A DNA stretch of 64,000 nucleotides from Mesocentrotus franciscanus (lineage: Eukaryota; Echinodermata; Echinoidea; Camarodonta; Strongylocentrotidae). A model generated the notes under the pieces. It ran no database searches and was not told the DNA's origin. It saw only the letters and a list, made by a program, of their open reading frames with translations. Below are positions 14,003 to 32,490 of this stretch, piece by piece. The translations under genes were made by a program, and so were the position numbers. Location: positions 29,930,782-29,994,781 of the forward strand of contig CP137682.1 in assembly GCA_037976565.1 (NCBI GenBank). The letters run 5' to 3'. Position 1 is the first letter of the stretch, and every line of letters begins with the position of its first letter.

Positions 14003-14365
14003 AGAGCTATAGAAAATTAAGGAACATTACAAGACATAATAGAAGGAGAACGAGAACCAGAGGCGGGAGAGGTAGAGGGTGAGAGAGAAGAAAAGAGAAG
14101 GGCAGAGGCAGAGGGAGACAGAGCAAGAGAATAAGAGGGAGGCAAGGCAAGAGGTCGAGGTAGAGGGAGGCAGAGAGAGAGGGAGAGGGTAAAAGAGTAG
14201 AGAGAGATATATATATGAAGAGACAGAGCAAGAGAAGGAGAGGGGCAAGAGAGGAGAAGGGAAACAGAGCAAGAGAGAGAAAGAGAGAGATGCAATGGAG
14301 AACGATGCATTCAATATATCCAGCATAAATAGAATTTAATATAGAGAAAGAGAGAAGTATAGACA
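14003..14365. repeat. GA-rich polypurine tract (second copy)
   Basis: Duplicate of the tract at 11835 as part of the 2.17 kb unit. It has small indels, for example in the agagagatatatat segment. Confidence 0.8.
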
Positions 14366-14690
14366 AGTAAACAATTCTATGTCCACGGGAGAGACGTAAA
14401 CATGCATATACCTTGGGCTGAATAACTGGAAAAGTAAAAACGTCTGGGAAGGAGACTAGCAAGGTGATTTGATATTGTAGCAGAGTTGGGAGATAAACCC
14501 TATATTAGGTTTAATACCAGATTTCCCATAGGGTTGTACTCAAACGATTGACATTCTTCTCCCATAGATATAACACGCAAAATTAGGCATTTTATTACAT
14601 TGTTTGTGATTGTATATGATAATATGTTATAATAGTCGAAGAAGATCATAAAATCAAATCTAAAACGACGGCAAAAAAAAAAAAAAAAAA

Positions 14691-14763
14691 TGACCCACCA
14701 GGAATCGAACTTGGGTCGCCGGAATGGGAGGCAAGTGCTATGACCACTATACCAAAATAATCC
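14691..14763 (-). ncRNA. tRNA-Gly-like sequence (second copy)
   Basis: Identical in its tRNA-like part to the copy at 12525 and also followed by a T run on its strand. Present because the 2.17 kb unit is duplicated. Confidence 0.5.
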
Positions 14764-15979
14764 ACATAGACATTACACGTGAACGGAAAATGGAATTCTC
14801 AAATCCCACTTTGCAAGTGAAATATGAGCATGATCCCGGCATCTGATCGAAAATAAAGGGCACACTTGTGATAGCTTATTGTCTCAGCTACAACATACTC
14901 GAAGCTCAGCGAAAACAAAACTAAAACGACGGAGATATTGCTCGCGAAAGACGGGAATGTAGAATCCAGTTTTGAGAAAAGTCATGTCCCATAGAGAATA
15001 CACGCAAAATGTGAAAAATTGACATGCCTCCTTTAATCGCAAAAATACGCCATGATGCTTTTGTCAAAATGAAAATCGTGTTGACTGCATTGGTAGAGAA
15101 TTGTCTCAGCTACAACATATCAAAATTTGGAAGAAAATCGACAACCGATTACTGCAATATTATCAAATGAATACAAAAATTATGATGTCATATTTTCAAA
15201 ATCAAATTTTCGAGTTCATATGCAAATATGACGACGTCAGAACATACGATTGGACAAAATTATACATGAAATCACATAAAATTTCATGGGCTTCCAGAAA
15301 ATGTTAAAAATTTGGGGTATTTAGGCATTCTGACGAGCTATGGCGGATTTTATATAGACATGTTTTACCACTTTTTACATTATATTGCCCATTGACGCGC
15401 GCACGAATTTTAAAGTTTGACGCACGCGTGTGGCATTATGGAAGGTCGAGAATGACTGGAAATAGTTGGAAATTGTCAAAATAGTGTCAGAAATACAAAC
15501 CATGCGAAAAACGGCGTTTACGATGTACGCGTTGCGCGCGCATAACGCGCGCGCGCGCGCACGGACGGAAATTTTTGAAATGCTTAAAATGACCTGATTC
15601 GTACTCTTCAATTAATAGTTAAGTGATTTTGAGCTTTTTAAATTTTGACGCGCGTACGCGTGCGTCATGACCTATGTGACCTTTGATGACATGACCTGTT
15701 GACCCTTGACCTGAAGTATATGTGATATGAATATGAATGACCTTTGATGACGCATCATGAAGATATGATTGATCATGTGATTTCACAAAATGGCGCCTGG
15801 ATGACGTCACGATGACCTGATGACCTTGAAAATGTTTCTGTCACGTCTCATGACAATGACCCATGACTGTGCCAAAATTGAAAGAAATTGACTGTACCGA
15901 TCTTGAGTTATCGTCGGAACAAAAAAGTGGAGGAAATAAATAAAAATAAAGAATAAATTAATTCGTCATGGAGACGAAA

Positions 15980-16479
15980 NNNNNNNNNNNNNNNNNNNNN
16001 NNNNNNNNNNNNNNNNNNNNNNNNNNNNNNNNNNNNNNNNNNNNNNNNNNNNNNNNNNNNNNNNNNNNNNNNNNNNNNNNNNNNNNNNNNNNNNNNNNNN
16101 NNNNNNNNNNNNNNNNNNNNNNNNNNNNNNNNNNNNNNNNNNNNNNNNNNNNNNNNNNNNNNNNNNNNNNNNNNNNNNNNNNNNNNNNNNNNNNNNNNNN
16201 NNNNNNNNNNNNNNNNNNNNNNNNNNNNNNNNNNNNNNNNNNNNNNNNNNNNNNNNNNNNNNNNNNNNNNNNNNNNNNNNNNNNNNNNNNNNNNNNNNNN
16301 NNNNNNNNNNNNNNNNNNNNNNNNNNNNNNNNNNNNNNNNNNNNNNNNNNNNNNNNNNNNNNNNNNNNNNNNNNNNNNNNNNNNNNNNNNNNNNNNNNNN
16401 NNNNNNNNNNNNNNNNNNNNNNNNNNNNNNNNNNNNNNNNNNNNNNNNNNNNNNNNNNNNNNNNNNNNNNNNNNNNNNN
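15980..16479. other. Assembly gap (500 N)
   Basis: Exactly 500 Ns directly inside a satellite unit. This is a conventional placeholder length, so the real missing size, probably more satellite, is unknown. Confidence 0.99.
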
Positions 16480-17763
16480 TCATAAATCAAGAGTTTTTTG
16501 AGATCGTATGTTGGGACCAAAGCTGGTTAAGAGAGATATACATATTAGTTACATCACAGGAAGTTACTTCTGATTGGTCAGTCATTACATGGAGGCATAA
16601 AGCCTCAAACAGTTCCCGCATGAAGATTGTACGTGGGAAGGGCGACATGTATTCAGAGCCCAAGATGTAACCTGACCGCGTACGCAGATCACAACTATCT
16701 TTCTAAATACGCCACGGTATTCATACATTAGACCTACGATGGCCGCCTAGCAAGTCACGTGACAACCCACTGCTACTAATCCAGAATAGCAACATTACAA
16801 ACAATGCAGCTTGTTAGAATGATTTGACAGTATAACTTCTGTTCAAACACTCTCACATTAAAAAAACACCGTGAAAGACAAAGACATAGTCATCCCCCAA
16901 CTCTAAAATTTAAAACAATGTGATATTCTGTTATGTCTCATCCACTTACCTTTGATCTAATTACAAATGTAATATTCCTTTTTTAAAATGCTATATGATA
17001 AAAGTATGATTATATTAAAGTGAATGCATGTAACACTTACACAACCATAACTGCTCAATAAATTTTGCTTCTTTTCTTTTAAAAAACAAATACATTCCGA
17101 AAAAATCCAACCATTCATGAAAAAGCAATTTTTTTTGTTCTAGAAAATATCAAATAATATGATAGAAATCTAAATTTGAATTGATAATATGCTACTATCA
17201 ATTAAACAGCATATCATATAATATTAAATTTTCAATATGCATTATTCAACACTATTACGTAATGAATATATACTCTATGAATTATATTTCACATATTAAT
17301 TTCATTTAGTAAACACACAATATCCGACGCTCTACTCAGCTCTTTAGTATTAAAAAGAATAGATAATCAAACCTAGCTCTGTATCCCCTCTTATACACAC
17401 AATATAACAACCCATTACATGAGTGGATACAGGATAGAACTAAAGGGGAGGGGTGGGAGCAATATAATACCCCCGGCAATAAATTTACCCAGGCACATGA
17501 TTTCTATAATCAAAACCGCCCTATCAAAACTCTCTCATTATTGGGAGTAACAATTTATCTTTCCCGATTTTTGTTCTCGAAAAATAATATTCATATACAT
17601 GCATAATCCAGCGGGATAATTTTCAATATGACTTCCATAATCTCACCCTCCAAGGGTGTGGATTGGGGAATGTCCCCGAATAAAACACTTTTTTAGTTAG
17701 ATAGGCTTTCACCATTAAATAATCCCTACCCTCCCAATCCTGAATTGTAGAAGGTCAGTTGCA
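16480..17763. other. Downstream flank of the deoxyhypusine synthase gene
   Basis: AT-rich sequence with no recognisable coding region or repeat family. The 3' UTR of the minus-strand gene ending at 17764 must lie in its right part. I see no clear polyadenylation signal to fix the end. Confidence 0.5.
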
Positions 17764-24524
<6,761 letters not shown>

Positions 24525-24695
24525 TGTGGTTCCAGCGTATCATCAACTGTGTATTAAAACAAAAGTATAAATTATTTAATTTAGAAATCCATATAAATTT
24601 CAATAAACTTTTTATGTGAAATTAGGACCTATTTTGGTAATTCACTAGATGCAAATAGACTGCTGCCGATAAGGCATTATTATACCAATCTACAG
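24525..24695. other. 5' flank of DHPS up to the TE nest
   Basis: Only 171 bases separate the first in-frame ATG from the start of the nested mobile elements. I see no clear TATA box or CpG island. Promoter and 5' UTR must fit here, lie inside the elements, or sit beyond 42469 with an intron spanning them. Confidence 0.4.
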
Positions 24696-25204
24696 CGTGT
24701 CCACACACAAAACAATTTATCCCGAAACTCTATAACGAAACGTCGTATAAAGAATCATCGTATAAATTCCAGGGTGTCCACACACAAGAAACGTCGTATA
24801 AAGAATCATCGTATAAATTCCAGGGTGTCCACACACACAAGAAAGTAATCCAGAAACTCTACAGCGAAATAGTTTAGGTGCGCAGTTTGCTACTGCGGTC
24901 ATGAAATGGAAGCGGAAATGAGAGGTCGGGTCTCCTTTCGCGCGAGGTCACGTTAACCCGTTCCTTCCGACATTATTCAGCCCGATAGCCGCCTCACAAA
25001 CGAGAATAAAAATCAAAGACTCGACCAGTTCGCTGCCGTGCGTGCGTTCAGCGGCCGTACAAGGCGTGTGCGTTCAAGCCTGGCCAGTGGCTTCGACGAG
25101 CAGGAACATTGCGCATGCGCAGATCTGGCCCACCTCTACAGCTAAGTTACGTAAGAGGAACAATGGTCGTGGCCGAGGGTATGGCGCGCCGTTTGACCAA
25201 TAAT

Positions 25205-25425
25205 TCAGATAAACACTGTTTATCGCCGATAAACACTGTTTATCTTCGAAAAACACTGTTTATATAGCGATAAACACTGTTTATCGAGAGAAACTGTGTT
25301 TATCAGTCGATAAACTGTGTTTATCAGTCGATAAACAGTGTTTATCGCCGAAAAACAGTGCTTATCGCCGATAAACAGTGTTTATCGAGAGAAACTGTGT
25401 TTATCGCCGATAAACAATGTTCAAG
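25205..25425. repeat. ~20-bp palindromic tandem repeats, left foldback arm
   Basis: About 11 units of the form gataaacactgtttatcgcc or its variants (cactg/cagtg, aaactgtgtttatcagtc). Each unit is itself a short palindrome. Confidence 0.9.
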
Positions 25426-26744
25426 TATCTGATTTATTTGGCAAATGGCGCGCACTCGTAGGCGCGCACTCGAGATCAGAGCCGTATGCACTACTCCGCA
25501 CGTTAGTCAGGTGGCTTAGTGAAATTACCGTTACTTAATTGCCTGATAAAAGCACCATTTTTGGTACAGGATTTCCTTAGGACCTACTCAACGATATTAG
25601 GCTAGGAGCCCCGGCAAAATTTCAATTTAAGGCTGTGGGGCAGGGGCGTCTTTTTGGAGCCCCCCAAATAATTTTATAACATTGATTTGTTGTTGTGCAA
25701 ATGCCATTTTTGGTACAGGGCTTCTTTAGGACCTGCTGAATGATGGTATGATAGGAGCCCCCGGCATTACTATTCATATATGTGTGATTGGAGGCCCCAT
25801 GGCATTTGTACAACAAAACTCAATGGTATATTACCTTATAAATTATTTGTGGACTACGAGGCGATGCCCTGCCCCACACCCTTATATGATATTCGTGCCG
25901 GGGGCTCCTACCCTAATATCTTTCAGTAGGTCCTAAGGAAGCCCTGCACCAAAAATGGCATTTGTATAACAACAAAGCAATGTTATAACATTATTGGGGC
26001 TCCAAAATACGCCCCGCCCCCACACCCTTAAATTGATGTTTTGTTTTTTTGCCGGGGCTCCTAGCCTAATATCATTTAGTAGGTCCTAAGGAAACCCTGT
26101 ACCAAAAATGGTGCTTTTATCCGGCAAGTAACGGTAATTTTACTAAGCCACCTGACTAAGAATCATTACAGCGATATTAGTGATTATATTCGCTATATGA
26201 TTGAAAGAGATAGAGAGAGCATAGCCCGGGTTCAAATTCAGTATTCGTTAAATTATTAAACCCGGTGCTCATGATCATTATATGCCATGTTATTGTAATG
26301 CAACGCTACACACAAATAGTACCAGATTGCCGTTTATTGTCTTCAAATATTTCAAATAGCATTGTAGAGACGATGTCACGATGAACAAATAAGAATAATA
26401 ATGCAAGGTCGTTTTAATAGTCATGAGAATGTCAACTTCTATCTCTCTCAGCTTAATAGTCCGAACAATAGAATGAACCGAGAGGAAGCAACTGAAATTT
26501 CTTAACAACGGAAACTTCTCCAATGGAGCCTAACATTAGATTTGTTTTCCCATTCAAATAGCATTGTAAAGGCGGTGAAAAACAAAGGAATAATACTAAT
26601 ATTCCGTCGTTAATGGTGAGAATGTTCACGTCTATCTCTCTCAGCTAATTACGGCAAACAGTGGGCTCAACCAAGCGCAATCAACTGTTAAACAAATTTG
26701 TCATGAGTCCTGAAATTTCAATTTGTTACTGCACGTCATAGTAG

Positions 26745-27172
26745 TGTAAGGTTTAAATTTTAATGATCCAAATGGTTACATGTTTATTTTACATTTAGCT
26801 CTCCACTCTCAGCACTCTGTTATGCTTCAGCACACTCCTGACCTACATTCATTGTCTGATGTCTGGCTTCTATTGTTCTGTCCCTATTCATTCATTCTCA
26901 TTCACATTACCTGCCATAGCACCACACACACGTACACACTCTTCCTATCTATTGGCTATTCACCCCAGCTTACTATAGGCACATGGCACTCTATCTTTCC
27001 TTAGGCTTTCTATTGGTTATCTTTCCTTAGGCTTTCTTGTGATTGGTTGTTATTGTTCTATGGACTGCATGTCAGCCATCTTGGCAGCCATTTTGGATAT
27101 GTATTAAAATATAGCAGTGCAGCTCAAGTCAACAATCATGTAAGACTAGTTTTGTCTTGTGTGAGTCTTACA
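26745..27172 (+). repeat. 5' LTR (428 bp)
   Basis: Nearly identical to the 3' LTR (29116-29348 plus 30091-30283), including tgtaaggtttaaattttaat at the start. The few visible differences (cactcctgac versus cacctgac, agcttac versus agctcac) point to a fairly recent insertion. Confidence 0.92.
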
Positions 27173-27174
27173 AC

Positions 27175-27251
27175 TGGTGGCAGCGGTGGGATTCGAACCC
27201 ACGCCATCGAAATGACTGGTGCCTCAAACCAGCCAACCAACTCTAGCCACC
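27175..27251 (-). other. Extended primer-binding site: antisense copy of a mature tRNA-Leu
   Basis: On the minus strand, reading from 27251: acceptor-like GGTGGCT, anticodon arm CTGGT-TTGAGGC-ACCAG (anticodon GAG, 27223-27225), long variable arm CATTTCGATG, T arm GTGGG-TTCGAAT-CCCAC, then CGCTGCC-A-CCA. The 3' ~28 nt (GGCGTGGGTTCGAATCCCAC plus the acceptor strand) agree with animal tRNA-Leu(AAG) as I know it, and the type II variable arm also fits. CCA, normally added after transcription, is present. The D arm is short and irregular. An ordinary primer-binding site is about 18 nt, so this is an unusually long copy of the primer tRNA. Confidence 0.7.
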
Positions 27252-27252
27252 A

Positions 27253-27838
27253 ATCCAGGCTAAGTGAGTCAGCCCCACTCCAGCAACAACCTAGGCCATC
27301 CCTACCAACTGGCCAAACTCAACCCAGATATTCCTCGCCGACTGGCCAACCCCAACTGAGGCTGTCCTCGCCGGTTGACCAACTACAACTCAGACCCCAA
27401 TATCAACTGAGGTCGACGACTAACCAATCCCAGCTTGGGCCATCTTCATCGGCTGACCAACCCCAACCTCAGCCGTCCTCATCAGCTGACCAACGCCAAC
27501 CTCAGCCGTCCTCATCAGCTGACCAACGCCAACCTCAGCCGTCCTCACTAGCTGACCAACGCCAACTCAGATCCCACTATAATCTGAGGTCATCCACTAA
27601 TCAGCCAGAACACGGTTTAGAACAACAGCGACAAAATGTTAAAGACAATGAACAATTATTACATAGTGGTGAACGCCAACCAGAAGATGCTTCAGATCGA
27701 AATGTTAAGGACAATGAACAATTATTACATAGTAGTGAACGCCTACCAGAAGATGCTTCAGATCAGAATCGTGACACTCATTCGAGATATGGTGGACGAG
27801 TTAAAGTACCCGCCAAGTTTCAGGATTACAAACTATGA
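27253..27838 (+). pseudogene. Internal ORF of the LTR element: Q/P/S-rich repeats with pol-tail-like end
   Basis: An open frame runs through the primer site to a TGA at 27836-27838. Translation shows tandem repeats of PSSSADQRQPQ type (42-base units, 27430-27560) and ends SRYGGRVKVPAKFQDYKL, which resembles the short basic tail found at the C terminus of many Ty3/gypsy pol polyproteins. No catalytic domain is present. It is probably the fused remains of a deleted gag-pol; whether it is translated is unknown. Confidence 0.5.
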
Positions 27839-29115
27839 AGACTACAAACTATATAGACTTTAGAGAACTAACGTTTGAAAAATTGATAGATAATTGAAAG
27901 ACATGCTGATTTGAACTTTTCTCCGTCTTACCTTGTATCGCCACATTGTTTGCGACAATATGTTATTAAGTGGATTCTTGAATTGTGAACGTTTTGAAAG
28001 ATTTATGGTATTATGGAACTTTTGGACATTTTTCGTAGGATTTGTGAGATCAATTTGTCATTTTTTTTTTTAGCGTTGAGACAGAAAAAGAAGAAGAAAA
28101 AAAGCTTTCGAACATTTTGTCAATTGGGTGAACTAGTTAATGTGCCCGTTTATTATTTTACAGAAAAAAGACTCAAATGTCAAAATTTGATTGCAAATTC
28201 TGCAATTATGCTGAACTTTAAGATGAAAAGAAAAGAAAAGAATATAAGATTCAGATTGTATTGGTCACAGAATCACAGGGTTGACCTGAATTATTTTACA
28301 AAGAGGACTGTATAAATGTGTCAAAGAATTGTTGTAATTAGTCAACTTATGTACATGCATGAGTACATTGTTTTCTGAACACTAGTTTAAATAGTCATTT
28401 GACCTATATTGATGTTTTTTTTTAGATATTTAGATTTAAAACAGATTCTCGATACATGAATTCATAAGATATGTTTTTTATTATTTTTATTGCATTGATC
28501 ATTTGTATTTAGATTGTGTCGACCATACACACTGTATTTTTATAATGTCTCCTTAAATCTAAAACAATTTTGAAAGATTTATGTCAGGATGCAAATTCTC
28601 TGTGTACATTGTATTTAATTATTGCTTTGGCTAACATATTCCAAAGTTTTCTAACAGTGATATTTTTTTTTAGAGGAAGACATTGCCATGTATTTTGGTT
28701 ACGAAAAATTGCCAAATTGGGTATGATATTTTTGATATTTTGTCATTATGAGGAACAAAAAGAAAGAGGAAATTGTGTTTATGTTTACAGATCATCAGAC
28801 TGGAATTTTCAGGATGGAAAAAGAAAGAAGATTGTTTGAGTTGTTTGAAGGATATTCATTGATGAAAGCATACCAGTTTTTTGTATTTGCTATACATGTG
28901 ACCTTTCATTTTAGACGGTTTACTTTTCCCTGATTTGATTTGATGTGTTTCTTTAAAAAAAAAAAAAGGATTTTTACAGAAGGAAAATTACATGATTTGA
29001 TTTGATCAGGTATTTCAAACAAATTTTATGTGACTCATTTTCTTAGGAATTTAATGCATGTTCATACAAAGTATTTTCAAAAATGAGGACATTTTTCTGT
29101 AAAGATGGAATATTA
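27839..29115. other. Non-coding 3' internal region of the LTR element
   Basis: AT-rich, with short poly-T and poly-A runs and no sustained frame. The bases just before the 3' LTR (aaagatggaatatta) are a weak polypurine candidate. Confidence 0.5.
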
Positions 29116-30283
29116 TGTAAGGTTTAAATTTTAATGATCCAAATGGTTACATGTTTATTTTACATTTAGCTCTCCACTCTCAGCACTCTGTTATGCTTCA
29201 GCACACCTGACCTACATTCATTGTCTGATGTCTGGCTTCTATTGTTCTGTCCCTATTCATTCATTCTCATTCACATTACCTGCCATAGCACCACACACAC
29301 GTACACACTCTTCCTATCTATTGGCTATTCACCCCAGCTCACTATAGGCAGGGACGTGATAGAGAAGGACTGGAATCAAGCCGCTCTCCTTTGACCCCAT
29401 GCTCCAAGCCGCCGAAAAGTTATGCGCTCATCTCCAACTCTTGACCAGGTGGTGAGATAAAAGAGCGCATGAAATTTCAGGATTTAGAATTCCTACATCA
29501 GAAAATGGTATCACAGCAACTGTTCGCTGTCCCTTTCAATGATTTCTCATCCATTGTTGAATGTGTAAAGAGTACAACAAGCGAACACAAACTTGTGTAA
29601 TTTCACCTTTTTTTTAAATTTCAAAAATACAAAAAACACGCGAAAACACGCAATAGCAAACTTAATGTTGTTCAAGATTGTAAATCATGGATTAAATAAC
29701 GGGATATTAAAACATGCACAAAATAGCGCATTATCCTAAAATATTGAGTTTTTGTCAGGATGTAATTTTTTTTACCAACTCTCGCACACAAATTATAGGA
29801 AGGACGGAGTACTAAATTTGAAAATTTGTTTGATGCACTATTCCCAATACAATCCCCATTTAAAGTTTTTGATTTACACTGAAATTTTGCCGGTAATTTA
29901 ATATTTTGTAATAAATGTAAAACTGGTGCCCGGCTTCCGAAAGTCCCCGCAGTCGAAGCGCGGTTCGGAGCATGGAACTTCAAAGCCAAGTGGAATGTTA
30001 CATATCCCATTGTTACGCTTTAGAACTCACGAATGCGTTTGAATAAATTACAAGAGTTTCGCCTCCTTTCTTTCACCTCCCTGCTATAGGCACATGGCAC
30101 TCTATCTTTCCTTAGGCTTTCTATTGGTTATCTTTCCTTAGGCTTTCTTGTGATTGGTTGTTATTGTTCTATGGACTGCATGTCAGCCATCTTGGCAGCC
30201 ATTTTGGATATGTATTAAAATATAGCAGTGCAGCTCAAGTCAACAATCATGTAAGACTAGTTTTGTCTTGTGTGAGTCTTACA
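29116..30283 (+). repeat. 3' LTR, interrupted
   Basis: LTR sequence 29116-29348 and 30091-30283, separated by the hAT-like insertion and one copy of its target duplication. Ends in CTTACA followed by the gtag target duplication. Confidence 0.9.
29349..30083. mobile_element. hAT-like non-autonomous element (735 bp)
   Basis: Ends cagggacgtg and cacctccctg are an inverted repeat with one mismatch. The duplicated target ctatagg (29342-29348, 30084-30090) is seen by comparison with the uninterrupted 5' LTR. CAGGG ends and a 7-8 bp duplication fit the hAT superfamily. No transposase frame. Confidence 0.8.
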
Positions 30284-32194
30284 GTAGCATTAAAGAGTAG
30301 CAATGGCGAACGATTATCGCTAAAATTGAATAATAGTTGCTTAATTTGCTTTCCCTAAAAAATAACATGAGACATCAAGCTACATAGAACTATGCTCGAC
30401 AAACATGATATTGTCTTGAAAACAGTCAGAAAACATTGGAACTAGAATTAATAAGAGATAATGCGATCATATAAACATTTTGTCCATGTTCATCCTCCAG
30501 TACCAAATACCCAATCAAAACTCGAGCCAGATGCAAATGAAAAGCTTGCAACCAAAAGGCGCTAAATCCACTCTTCACCAAATTGCATGTTTTACACGAT
30601 TTGAATAGACCTCTCTCATGTGTATCTAAATCACTAAATTTTCCTCAGAATTCATTGTTTCATGAAAATATTGATATGAAATTTACACTTTCAACCAAAA
30701 GGCGCTAAATCCATTTCAGATTTCAACTCTTACTCTTTAATGCTACTATGACGTGCAGTAACAAATTGAAATTTCAGGACTCATGACAAATTCGTTGATT
30801 GCGCTTGGTTTAGCCCACTGTTTGCCGTAATTAGCTGAGAGAGATAGACGTGAACATTCTCACCATTAACGACGGAATATTAGTATTATTCCTTTGTTTT
30901 TCACCGCCTTTACAATGCTATTTGAATGGGAAAACAAATCTAATGTTAGGCTCCATTGGAGAAGTTTCCGTTGTTAAGAAATTTCAGTTGCTTCCTCTCG
31001 GTTCATTCTATTGTTCGGACTATTATGCTGAGAGAGATAGAAGTTGACATTCTCATGACTAACGACCTTGCATTATTATTCTTATTTGTTCATCGTCTCT
31101 ACAATTCTATTTGAACAATATTTGAAGACAATAAACGGCAATCTGGTAATATTTGTGTGTAGCGTTGCATTACAATAACATGGCATATAAATGATCATGA
31201 GCACCGGGTTTAATAATTTAACGAATACTGAATTTGAACCCGGGCTATGCTCTCTCTATCTCTTTCAATCATAGCGAATATAATCACTAATATCGCTGAA
31301 ATGATTCTTAGTCAGGTGGCTTAGTAAAATTACCGTTACTTGCCGGATAAAAGCACCTTTTTTGGTACAGGGCTTTCTTAGGACCTACTAAATGATATTA
31401 GGCTAGGAGCCCCCGGCAAAAAAAAAAATTCAATTTAAGGGTGTGGGGGCGGGCGTATTTTGGAGCCCCAATAATGTTATAACATTGATTTGTTGTTATA
31501 CAAATGCCATTTTTGGTGCAGGGCTTCCTTAGGACCTACTGAAATATATTAGGGTAGGAGCCCCCGGCACGAATATCATATAAGTGTGGGGCAGGCATCG
31601 CCTCGTAGTCCACAAATAATTATAAGGTAATATACCATTGAGTTTTGTTGTACAAATGCCATGGGGCCTCCAATCAAACATATATGAATAGTAATGCCGG
31701 GGGCTCCTACCCTACCATCATTCAGCAGGTCCTAAAGAAGCCCTGTACCAAAAATGGCGTTTGTACAACAAAAACTCAATGTTATATTACCGTAATTATA
31801 AATTATTTGTGGGCTACGAGGCGACGCCCCGCCCCACACCCCTATATGATATTCTTGCCGGGGACTCCTACCTAATATCGTTCAGTAGGTCCTAAGGAAG
31901 CCCTGTACCAAAAATGGCATTTGTACAACAACAAATCAATGTTATACAATTATTTAGAGCTCCAAAAGACGCCCCGCCCCGAGCCTTAAATTAAAATTTT
32001 TGCCGGGGCTCCTAGCCTAATATCGTTGAGTAGGTCCTAAGGAAACCCTGTACCAAAAATGGTGCTTTTATCAGGCAATTAAGTAACGGTAATTTCACTA
32101 ATCCACCTGACTAACGTGCGGAGTAGTGCATACGGCTCTGATCTCGAGTAGGCCTACGAGTGCGCTCCATTTGCCAAATAAATCAGATACTTGA

Positions 32195-32490
32195 ACATTG
32201 TTTATCGCTGATAAACACTGTTTATCGACTGATAAACACAGTTTCTCTCGATAAACACTGTTTATCGGCGATAAACACTATTTATCGACTGATAAACACA
32301 GTTTCTCTCGATAAACACTGTTTATCGGCGATAAACACTGTTTATCGGCGAGAAAAACTGTGTTTATCAGTCGATAAACATAGTTTCTCTCGATAAACAG
32401 TGTTTATCGCTTGATAAACAGTGTTTATCGCTCGATAAACAGTGTTTTCGACGATAAACAGTGTTTATCGGCGATAAACAGTGTTTATCT
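32195..32490. repeat. ~20-bp palindromic tandem repeats, right foldback arm
   Basis: About 14 units of the same sequence in inverted order. There are more copies than in the left arm, so unit number has drifted between the arms. Confidence 0.9.

Larger units (their letters stand above)
11620..15954. repeat. Satellite higher-order unit, 2.17 kb x2
   Basis: 11620-13789 and 13790-15954 are near-identical units. Each starts with satellite sequence, is interrupted after 'ccaaggccaaagggcaaagg' by a GA-rich tract and a unique block with a tRNA-like element, and ends in a diverged satellite half (from about 12900 and 15070). The units differ mainly by one- to three-base indels. Confidence 0.9.
1..15979. 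repeat. Complex satellite array (~1 kb monomers with higher-order structure)
   Basis: The whole stretch is tandem copies of one sequence. A conserved anchor (aattcgtcattgaggacgaa followed by ttaggtggtctgtc) recurs near 628, 1568, 2524, 3509, 4499, 5513, 6512, 7485, 8460, 9686, 10920, 11630, 13800 and 15959. Spacings are about 0.94-1.01 kb for the first nine, 1.23 kb for the next two intervals, 0.71 kb once and 2.17 kb twice. Each unit has an AT-rich part, a GC-rich alternating purine/pyrimidine part (runs such as gcgcgcgcactgacgcgc) and two or three TGACGTCA or near-TGACGTCA palindromes. No open reading frame is maintained as a gene. The array runs into an assembly gap, so its true length is unknown. 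Confidence 0.95.
26745..30283 (+). mobile_element. Non-autonomous LTR retrotransposon
   Basis: 5' LTR 26745-27172 and 3' LTR 29116-30283 (the latter interrupted by a 735-bp element) begin TGTAAG and end CTTACA. A 4-bp target duplication, gtag, lies at 26741-26744 and 30284-30287. A primer-binding region matching tRNA-Leu follows the 5' LTR by two bases. The internal 1.9 kb carries only a short reading frame whose end resembles a pol C-terminal tail. Gag, protease, reverse transcriptase and most of integrase are absent. It is inserted in the left arm of the foldback element. Confidence 0.9.

Noticed and set aside
11835..14462. Serine/leucine-rich minus-strand frames of 96-162 codons over the GA tracts
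   Set aside because: Three overlapping frames are open at once because the tract is nearly all purine. The content is low complexity with no start context or domain.
15980..16479. Long frames crossing runs of N
   Set aside because: They are only unresolved bases; the same holds at 62951-63450.
25205..25425. CRISPR-like array
   Set aside because: The units are contiguous palindromes without unique spacers, in an animal genome and mirrored in the opposite foldback arm.
27175..27251. A functional genomic tRNA-Leu gene
   Set aside because: It encodes CCA, has a shortened D arm, and lies antisense exactly two bases after an LTR end, where a primer-binding site is expected.
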